From Lachnospiraceae bacterium UBA7179 (GTDB lineage: Bacteria > Bacillota > Clostridia > Lachnospirales > Lachnospiraceae): DNA of 19,673 nucleotides. Position numbers and translations under genes: made by a program. This document shows positions 14,583 through 19,673 of the stretch, one piece after another (the stretch's first letter is position 1; each line of letters opens with the position of its first letter). The notes under the pieces are model-generated. The model was given only the letters and a program-made list of their open reading frames with translations, was not told where the DNA came from and made no database searches. The DNA lies in NCBI GenBank assembly GCA_002491195.1, contig DKVL01000023.1:21718-41390 (forward strand), given 5' to 3'.

Positions 14583-16709
14583 ATGGAATACATGACGTTT
14601 AGTGAGAAAAAAGATAAGGCCTACAAAGCGTACAGTATGGAGCTTGCAGGACACACACTGACAGTTGATATTGGAAGGGTGGCTGCACAGGCCAACGGAG
14701 CAGCACTGATGCACTATGGCGATACGACTGTATTATGTACAGCAACAGCATCGGACAAGCCCAGGGATGGCATCGATTTCTTTCCACTTTCGGTAGAGTA
14801 CGAGGAGAAGCTTTATTCAGTAGGAAAGATTCCAGGAGGCTTTAACAAGCGGGAAGGTAAGGCGAGTGAGAACGCGATCCTGACAAGCCGTGTGATTGAC
14901 AGACCGATGCGTCCGTTATTTCCGAAGGATTACAGAAACGATGTCACTCTAAATAATATGGTGATGAGCGTTGATCCGGAGTGCCGCCCCGAACTGGTTG
15001 CTATGATCGGTTCCGCAATCGTTACTTCGATATCAGATATTCCGTTTGATGGACCATGCGCGACAACGCAGATGGGACTTGTCGACGGGGAGTTCGTGAT
15101 CAATCCGAATCAGGAGCAGTGGAAGAACGGCGACTTACAGCTTACAGTAGCTTCCACAAGCCAGAAGGTGATCATGATTGAAGCTGGTGCAAATGAAGTT
15201 CCAGAGGACAAGATGATCGAGGCAATCTACAAATGCCATGAGATTAATCAGACAATTATCACATTCATCAACCAGATCGTGGCTGAGGCTGGCAAGGCAA
15301 AACATACGTATACAAGCTGCGCGATTCCAGAGGAGATGTTTGCAAAGATTAAGGAGATCGTTCCTCCCGAAGAGATGGAAGTAGCTGTATTTACAGACGA
15401 AAAGCAGGTAAGGGAAGAGAATATCCGCAAGATTACCGAGAAGCTTGAAGAGGCCTTCGCAGACAATGAGGAGTGGCTTGCAATTCTTGGGGAAGCGATT
15501 TATCAGTATCAGAAAAAGACAGTGCGCAAGATGATCTTAAAGGATCACAAGCGTCCGGATGGGCGTGCGATCACACAGATTCGTCCACTTGCGGCTGAGA
15601 TTGACATTATCCCGAGAGTGCATGGTTCTGCGATGTTTACGCGCGGACAGACACAGATCTGTACCATTACAACTTTGGCGCCGTTGTCGGAGGTTCAGAA
15701 GATTGACGGTCTTGATGAGAACGAGACGGCAAAGAGATATATGCATCATTATAACTTCCCGTCCTATTCCGTTGGCGAGACAAAGCCGTCGAGAGGACCG
15801 GGACGTCGTGAGATCGGTCATGGGGCACTGGCGGAGAAGGCGCTTGTTCCTGTGATTCCTTCTGAGGAAGAGTTCCCGTATGCGATCCGCACAGTATCAG
15901 AGACATTTGAGTCAAACGGATCTACTTCACAGGGTTCGATCTGTGCATCTACGATGTCACTGATGGCGGCAGGTGTGCCGATCAAGAAGCCAGTGGCAGG
16001 TATTTCCTGTGGCCTGGTGACGGGTGATACCGATGATGATTACATTGTACTGACAGATATTCAGGGACTTGAGGACTTTTTTGGCGATATGGACTTTAAG
16101 GTTGCTGGTACGAAGGATGGTATCACGGCGATACAGATGGATATCAAGATTCATGGTCTGACAAGGCCGATTGTCGAGGAAGCGATTGCTAAGACAAGAG
16201 ACGCCAGGATGTATATTCTTAACGAAATCATGCTTCCTTGCATTAATCAACCGAGACCGACTGTCGGTGAGTATGCGCCCAAGATTATCCAGACAAAGAT
16301 TGATCCAGAAAGAATCGGTGATGTGGTGGGGCAGAGAGGCAAGACCATCAATACGATTATCGAGCAGACAGGTGTTAAGATCGACATTTCAGATGATGGA
16401 TTTGTGAGCATCTGCGGCACAGACCAGAAGATGATGGACAAGGCTTGTGAGATGATCAAGATTATCACGACGGATTTTGAGGCTGGTCAGGTATTTAAAG
16501 GCAAGGTAGTCAGTATCAAGGAGTTTGGTGCATTTCTGGAGTTTGCGCCCGGGAAAGAGGGCATGGTGCATATCTCCAAGATTGCGAAGGAGAGGATTAA
16601 CCACGTTGAGGACGTGCTCACACTGGGCGATGTTGTCACTGTTGTGTGCCTTGGCAGGGACAAGATGGGACGCATCAGCTTCTCGATGAAGGATGTGGCA
16701 CAGCAGTAA
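14583..16709 (+). CDS. pnp: Polyribonucleotide nucleotidyltransferase (PNPase)
   Basis: Phosphorolytic 3'-to-5' exoribonuclease of mRNA turnover. 708 residues from ATG 14583 (E. coli 711); AAGGAG (14566-14571) is 11 bases upstream, and an upstream in-frame TTG at 14574 is too close to it. Order: first RNase PH domain about 15-145 (HYGDTTVLCTATAS, PGGFNKREGKASE), helical linker, second RNase PH domain about 325-545 (MFTRGQTQICTITTL, RREIGHGALAEKAL, SNGSTSQGSICASTMSLM, and catalytic Asp498 and Asp504 in LEDFFGDMDFKV), KH domain about 570-630 with loop GQRG at 583-586, and S1 domain about 638-705 (GQVFKGKVVSIKEFGAFLEF, GMVHIS). The KH loop reads VVGQRGK rather than the more usual IGPGGK. Complete and presumably active. 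Confidence 0.98.
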   Translation: MEYMTFSEKKDKAYKAYSMELAGHTLTVDIGRVAAQANGAALMHYGDTTVLCTATASDKPRDGIDFFPLSVEYEEKLYSVGKIPGGFNKREGKASENAILTSRVIDRPMRPLFPKDYRNDVTLNNMVMSVDPECRPELVAMIGSAIVTSISDIPFDGPCATTQMGLVDGEFVINPNQEQWKNGDLQLTVASTSQKVIMIEAGANEVPEDKMIEAIYKCHEINQTIITFINQIVAEAGKAKHTYTSCAIPEEMFAKIKEIVPPEEMEVAVFTDEKQVREENIRKITEKLEEAFADNEEWLAILGEAIYQYQKKTVRKMILKDHKRPDGRAITQIRPLAAEIDIIPRVHGSAMFTRGQTQICTITTLAPLSEVQKIDGLDENETAKRYMHHYNFPSYSVGETKPSRGPGRREIGHGALAEKALVPVIPSEEEFPYAIRTVSETFESNGSTSQGSICASTMSLMAAGVPIKKPVAGISCGLVTGDTDDDYIVLTDIQGLEDFFGDMDFKVAGTKDGITAIQMDIKIHGLTRPIVEEAIAKTRDARMYILNEIMLPCINQPRPTVGEYAPKIIQTKIDPERIGDVVGQRGKTINTIIEQTGVKIDISDDGFVSICGTDQKMMDKACEMIKIITTDFEAGQVFKGKVVSIKEFGAFLEFAPGKEGMVHISKIAKERINHVEDVLTLGDVVTVVCLGRDKMGRISFSMKDVAQQ

Positions 16710-16724
16710 TATAGAGTGAAATAT

Positions 16725-16760
16725 AAAAAGAGTATCGATATTGAGATACTCTTTTTCTTT
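16725..16760. terminator. Bidirectional-looking terminator after pnp
   Basis: AAAAAGAGTATC (16725-16736) pairs perfectly with GATACTCTTTTT (16745-16756) around 8 nt. T tracts exist in both orientations, so it could also terminate transcription arriving from the right on the - strand. Confidence 0.92.
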
Positions 16761-16761
16761 G

Positions 16762-16890
16762 TTATTCCGCTTCTTCCCACTGCAGGCTGGAGTAGAGCTG
16801 TCCGGTTTTGGCAAAGTGAAGGACACACTCTGCTGCCAGGTTGTTTATTGACTTTGCTCTAAGCCCATATTGCCCAATGATGGATGAGAT
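16762..16890 (-). pseudogene. Possible C-terminal remnant of a convergent gene
   Basis: On the - strand, 42 sense codons run from 16890 to a TAA at 16762-16764, with coding-like composition (RAKSINNLAAECVLHF followed by AKTGQLYSSLQWEEAE). An in-frame stop (complement of 16891-16893) precedes it and there is no ATG, GTG or TTG within it. The adjacent terminator has a T tract for this strand. I do not recognise the family; it may also be chance. Confidence 0.3.
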
Positions 16891-16895
16891 TCATA

Positions 16896-16928
16896 TGAAA
16901 CTTTTTTGGAAGTTGTTACCCTATCTAA
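16896..16928 (+). promoter_or_regulatory. Candidate ECF-type promoter of the sigma factor operon
   Basis: TGAAAC at 16896-16901 followed by a T run, then about 16 bp, then ACCCTATC (16918-16925). The -35 is the classic ECF TGAAAC; the -10 is a poor match to CGTA/CGTC. Autoregulation by the downstream sigma factor is the inference. Confidence 0.4.
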
Positions 16929-16932
16929 GTGA

Positions 16933-17024
16933 AGGGAGTTAAAAGTCCCTGACCGGTACGACAGAGTGCCATGGATATCCAAGTTCGGCTGTCATCATGA
17001 GGGCAGCCGTCAAATACCGGAGGT
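16933..17024 (+). promoter_or_regulatory. Structured leader able to pair the sigma factor gene's ribosome binding site
   Basis: Hairpin 1: AGGGA (16933-16937) with TCCCT (16946-16950). Long-range helix: CCGGTA (16953-16958) with TACCGG (17015-17020), which takes in the first two bases of the GGAGG ribosome binding site (17019-17023). Hairpin 2 inside it: CGGCTGTC (16986-16993) with GGCAGCCG (17002-17009), 8 pairs. Alternative: GACAG (16960-16964) with CTGTC (16989-16993), which cannot coexist with hairpin 2. No known riboswitch class matched by eye. Confidence 0.45.
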
Positions 17025-17030
17025 TACAGA

Positions 17031-17549
17031 ATGAAACAGGAAGAACTGGAAAATTACATATGCATATACGGCAAAGATGTATACTCGTTTTGCTGCTGTG
17101 TGACGCGGAACCGTCAGGAGGCGGATGATCTATATCAGGACACGTTTCTGAAACTGTATGAGATGGCGGACCAGCTTGTGATCATGACGAATCCGAAAAG
17201 TTTTCTGATGGGTGTCGCGCTGAATCTGTATCGCAATTATAAGCGAAAGCTGTCGGTAAGACAACGGATTACGGGAGTCAGTGTATCGATGGACGAGATT
17301 GCGGAAAGCATTCCCTTTGAAGGTTTGGAGACCGAGGATATCGTGATTTCGCGTGAAGAATGCCAGGCTGTCAGAATGGCGGTGGCAAAACTGCCAGACA
17401 AGTACAGGATACCGATCCTCCTGTACTATATGGAGGAGTTCCCACAGGCGGACATCGCGGCAATGATGCAGATTTCAGAGAGCGCAGTAAAGACCAGGAT
17501 ACACAGGGCGAAGAAGATTCTCAGGGAGAAATTGGAGGGATTGCTATGA
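17031..17549 (+). CDS. ECF-type RNA polymerase sigma factor
   Basis: 172 residues, usual ECF size, with only sigma regions 2 and 4. Region 2 at about 10-75 includes EADDLYQDTFLKLYE and NPKSFLMGVALNLYRNYKRK. Region 4 at about 112-168 includes LPDKYRIPILLYYMEEFPQA, then DIAAMMQISESAVKTRIHRA and KKILREKLE, a typical helix-turn-helix. It directs core polymerase to a private promoter set. The ATG has GGAGG (17019-17023) seven bases upstream. It is coupled by a 4-bp ATGA overlap to the membrane protein that follows, the standard sigma/anti-sigma layout. The inducing signal cannot be read from sequence. Confidence 0.93.
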   Translation: MKQEELENYICIYGKDVYSFCCCVTRNRQEADDLYQDTFLKLYEMADQLVIMTNPKSFLMGVALNLYRNYKRKLSVRQRITGVSVSMDEIAESIPFEGLETEDIVISREECQAVRMAVAKLPDKYRIPILLYYMEEFPQADIAAMMQISESAVKTRIHRAKKILREKLEGLL

Positions 17550-18727
17550 AAAGGAATATGGATGAATTGTTGAAAGTGGCTTTGACTCCGATGGATATGC
17601 CAGAGCAGAAAGTGAATGACCAGATTCTTCGGAAAGCAAAGGAGAGGCAAAATATGAAAAAAGATCAAGTGCAATACAGAAGAAAGATTCCCGCGGCGGT
17701 GTTGGTGACAGCATGTATTTTAATATTGTGTTCCAGCACAGTGTTTGCAGTATATAAGTATTTGACACCTGCAGAGGCGGCGACAGAGACACATGACAAT
17801 GCACTGCAGGAGGCATTTATGAGTGATGATGCAATACTGGTAAACGAGACGCAGGAAAGTGGAGGATATAAAATTACTTTGCTGGGAAGTGTTGCCGGTA
17901 AAAATATTAGCGACTTTTGGATGAAAAATGGGAAAGGAGAAGTGCTCGAGGACAGAATCTACACAGTTATAACGATTGAACATGCTGACGGCACTCCGAT
18001 GCCAGATACAAGTTCTGACGATTATGGGAAAGAAAGTTTTTTTGCATCGTGTTATATACGCGGGTTGGATCCTGTTGTTTATAGTTCGCAGAGCATGAAC
18101 GGTGGTTATACGGCTTTTGTCGATAATGGTGTGGAGTACCGGATTCTGGAAATGGATAATATCGAGATGTTTGCAGACAGGGGTATTTATGTGGGGGTAA
18201 ATTCGGGTTCGTTTTATGATAGGGATGCCTATGCGTATGATGAGAATACCGGGGAGATCAGCCGTAATGACAGTTATGTGGGCGTGAATGCGTTGTTTGA
18301 GCTTCCTGTTGATAAAAGCAAGGCAGATCCGGCAGCGGCGGAAGCTTATCTGAAAGCATTTGAGGATTCTATGAATGAATCGGATGAGCCGCTTGAGAAG
18401 AGCGCTTCTGAACTGGAAGCGGATGCATTTATGGAGATGCTTACATCGGATAATATCGATGAGTACGCAGAACCGATCGAATCGACAAGACAGATCTGTA
18501 TGATTGATGGGGAGGGATGGGCACATTATTCCTATGAATTGGAGAGTGGTGCGGCAGAGGATGGTCTTGTTTTGCTGGATGGACTGTTTGCAGATAACAA
18601 GCCGGGAACAAAATATATTTCAGGGTGGAGCTGTACTGATTTCGGGCTTTCCGGATTGCATATTGATGTCCTGATATTAAATGAAGATGGAACAGTTACA
18701 TTTGTTCTGTATCAACCAAAAGTATAG
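17546..18727 (+). CDS. Membrane-anchored putative anti-sigma factor, DUF4179-like
   Basis: 393 residues from ATG 17546, overlapping the sigma stop; GGAGG (17534-17538) is seven bases upstream. A longer open frame from 17360 lies over the sigma gene and is not used. Cytoplasmic N-terminus of about 47 residues (MKRNMDELLKVALTPMDMPE), one membrane helix at about 48-70 (IPAAVLVTACILILCSSTVF), then about 320 extracellular residues, acidic and rich in Tyr, Asp and Gly. The cytoplasmic part has no HxxxCxxC zinc motif, so it is not a classical ZAS anti-sigma factor. The topology and ATGA coupling suggest it holds the sigma factor at the membrane and senses an outside cue. The extracellular fold is not recognised with confidence. 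Confidence 0.8.
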   Translation: MKRNMDELLKVALTPMDMPEQKVNDQILRKAKERQNMKKDQVQYRRKIPAAVLVTACILILCSSTVFAVYKYLTPAEAATETHDNALQEAFMSDDAILVNETQESGGYKITLLGSVAGKNISDFWMKNGKGEVLEDRIYTVITIEHADGTPMPDTSSDDYGKESFFASCYIRGLDPVVYSSQSMNGGYTAFVDNGVEYRILEMDNIEMFADRGIYVGVNSGSFYDRDAYAYDENTGEISRNDSYVGVNALFELPVDKSKADPAAAEAYLKAFEDSMNESDEPLEKSASELEADAFMEMLTSDNIDEYAEPIESTRQICMIDGEGWAHYSYELESGAAEDGLVLLDGLFADNKPGTKYISGWSCTDFGLSGLHIDVLILNEDGTVTFVLYQPKV

Positions 18728-18770
18728 TTTTTTCATATCAGACGAAAGTATTGTAAAAAAATTTATAATC

Positions 18771-18809
18771 TGACACCATGTTGTCATATTTACTCTGATA
18801 TACTTTAGT
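18771..18809 (+). promoter_or_regulatory. Promoter region and candidate operator of the ClbS/DfsB gene
   Basis: TTGTCA (18781-18786), 17 bp, TTTAGT (18804-18809) is one option; an extended -10 TGA-TATACT (18796-18804) is the other. The inverted repeat TGACA (18771-18775), 6 bp, TGTCA (18782-18786) overlaps the first -35 and could be a repressor site. Confidence 0.35.
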
Positions 18810-18862
18810 TATTCTGCTGGAATAAGGAAGCGTAGAAAAGGCAGCGGAGGAAAGGAGAAAAT

Positions 18863-19405
18863 ATGGCAAGACCGACGACAAAAGCAGATTTAATGGAGGC
18901 TGCAAACAGCGGCTTTGAGGACTTGAAGGCATTTATTGATTCGATGACAGAGCAGGAGTTAGCAGCACCCTTTGATTTTTCAGGGGATGAGAAGAAGAAG
19001 GAGGCGCATTGGCAGCGAGACAAGAATCTGCGGGATATTCTGGTTCATCTGTATGAATGGCATAATCTGACGCTGGACTGGGTGCGCTCCAATCAAAAGG
19101 GGGAGGCGAAACCATTTTTGCCTAAGCCGTATAATTGGAAGACTTATGGGCAGATGAATGTGTTTTTCTGGAAAAAACATCAGGACACGCCCCTGGAGGA
19201 AGCAAAAGACATGCTGGAAAATTCGCATCGGGAGATCATGCAGTTGGCGGAGGAATTTTCGAATGATGAGTTGTTCTCAAAAGGCGTTTTCGACTGGGTG
19301 GGTGGAAGTGCACTGGGCTCCTATTTTGTGAGCAACACATCAAGCCACTATGCGTGGGCATTAAAAAAGCTCAAGGCACATCGCAAGAATTGTAAGAATA
19401 TGTGA
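18863..19405 (+). CDS. ClbS/DfsB family four-helix bundle protein
   Basis: 180 residues (family about 165-180), soluble. MARPTTKADLMEAANSGFEDL is followed by the conserved RDILVHLYEWHNLTLDWV (about 53-72), then a KPFLPKPYNWKTYGQMN loop and the C-terminal helix with SNTSSHYAWALKKLKAH. The best known member, E. coli ClbS, is a self-resistance protein that opens the colibactin cyclopropane. Most homologues, including DfsB-type proteins, have no tested role. No colibactin-like synthesis gene is visible here, so this is an orphan copy. AAGGAG precedes the ATG. Transcribed alone; a hairpin follows closely. Confidence 0.88.
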   Translation: MARPTTKADLMEAANSGFEDLKAFIDSMTEQELAAPFDFSGDEKKKEAHWQRDKNLRDILVHLYEWHNLTLDWVRSNQKGEAKPFLPKPYNWKTYGQMNVFFWKKHQDTPLEEAKDMLENSHREIMQLAEEFSNDELFSKGVFDWVGGSALGSYFVSNTSSHYAWALKKLKAHRKNCKNM

Positions 19406-19415
19406 GTCAGAAATG

Positions 19416-19470
19416 CGACTCAGTACAGGTTTGCAAATTGATTTGGCAGTACTGTTACTGAGTCGTTATT
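19416..19470 (+). terminator. Long hairpin after the ClbS/DfsB gene
   Basis: CGACTCAGTACAG (19416-19428) pairs with 19452-19465 (CTGTTACTGAGTCG), 13 pairs with one bulged T, around a 23-nt loop. The tail TTATTGTTATT is only moderately T-rich, so it may be a terminator or a palindromic repeat. GAGTC (19404-19408) offers a competing pairing with GACTC (19417-19421). Confidence 0.5.
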
Positions 19471-19521
19471 GTTATTCATTGACGATATCCAATTCTGTGA
19501 GATTAATTCCAGAGGAAGTAA

Positions 19522-19673
19522 GGAACTGTTAACTTCGACGTAACGAGTTACTGTTCACTCCGTTCCAGTAACAGGCAAAAATCCATGCAAAATTTGCTGC
19601 AACTACTACGTTTTCGTACGTGGCTTGTAAAGCCATAATTAGCAGTAAATGCTAAGTCCTGTGTGAACAGTAA
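19522..19673. repeat. Hairpin-dense intergenic element reaching the window edge
   Basis: TTACTGTTCAC (19548-19558) is the perfect reverse complement of GTGAACAGTAA (19663-19673, the last 11 bases). Between them are GTTACTG/CAGTAAC (19547-19553 with 19566-19572), TACG/CGTA (19607-19618), TGGCTT/AAGCCA (19621-19635) and TTAGCA/TGCTAA (19639-19655). No open frame. It may be a MITE-like repeat or a structured RNA; its right boundary is not visible. Confidence 0.5.

Noticed and set aside
16933..17024. Cobalamin, c-di-GMP or manganese riboswitch before the sigma factor gene
   Set aside because: Some local resemblance (AGTCCCTGAC), but the conserved cores of these classes are not present; described only as an unclassified structured leader.
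17360..17545. Upstream extension of the anti-sigma reading frame
   Set aside because: It overlaps the sigma factor region 4 in another frame; the ATG at 17546 has a GGAGG site and the classic ATGA coupling.
17720..18526. 268-codon open frame on the - strand inside the anti-sigma gene
   Set aside because: Shadow of the + strand gene; many Cys, His and Ile residues, no domain and no ribosome binding site.
1..19673. CRISPR array, tRNA or complete insertion sequence
   Set aside because: No regularly spaced repeats with unique spacers, no cloverleaf with CCA-type acceptor, and no transposase gene with terminal repeats were seen.

Overview
The window looks like a chromosomal segment of a Lachnospiraceae-type Clostridia bacterium. 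The basis is the moderate G+C, AGGAGG-type ribosome binding sites, the low-GC Gram-positive proB / 5-formyl-THF cyclo-ligase / proA arrangement, a YnzC-like DUF896 protein, the rpsO-pnp order and a PD-(D/E)XK 'Rpn-like' family I know mainly from Lachnospiraceae. The taxonomic call rests on family recognition, not on a marker search. All convincing intact genes are on the + strand. I see no tRNA, rRNA, CRISPR array, complete insertion sequence or prophage module.

Layout. (1) 1-218: the 3' end of an unrecognised gene and its terminator. (2) 414-5035: a two-gene unit with a 4-bp stop/start overlap, coding for a Rpn-like PD-(D/E)XK protein with a coiled-coil tail and a 1198-residue DUF4132 protein. 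This is the most accessory-looking part. (3) 5125-11746: a long co-directional cluster of proB, cardiolipin synthase, deoxyribonuclease IV, DUF896 protein, 5-formyltetrahydrofolate cyclo-ligase, proA, a secreted SH3-like protein and a 71-residue CxxC protein. Proline synthesis is split by envelope, repair and folate genes. (4) 11894-12263: a small coiled-coil protein and a strong terminator. (5) 12301-13730: a secreted NlpC/P60 cell-wall hydrolase with two SH3 domains behind a near-consensus sigma-A promoter, followed by three WalR-like hexamers at 11-bp spacing. (6) 13771-16760: rpsO with its own promoter, a structured leader and a terminator, then pnp with a long leader and terminator. (7) 16762-18727: a possible decayed convergent ORF, then an ECF sigma factor and its membrane regulator as an ATGA-coupled pair. 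Its leader can fold so that the ribosome binding site is paired. (8) 18863-19673: a ClbS/DfsB-family protein, then a gene-free tail dense in inverted repeats that runs to the window edge.

The known functions are mostly housekeeping. The parts worth a second look are the Rpn-like/DUF4132 pair, the WalR-like array at the NlpC/P60 gene, the alternative-pairing leader of the sigma factor gene, and the palindromic element at the right edge.
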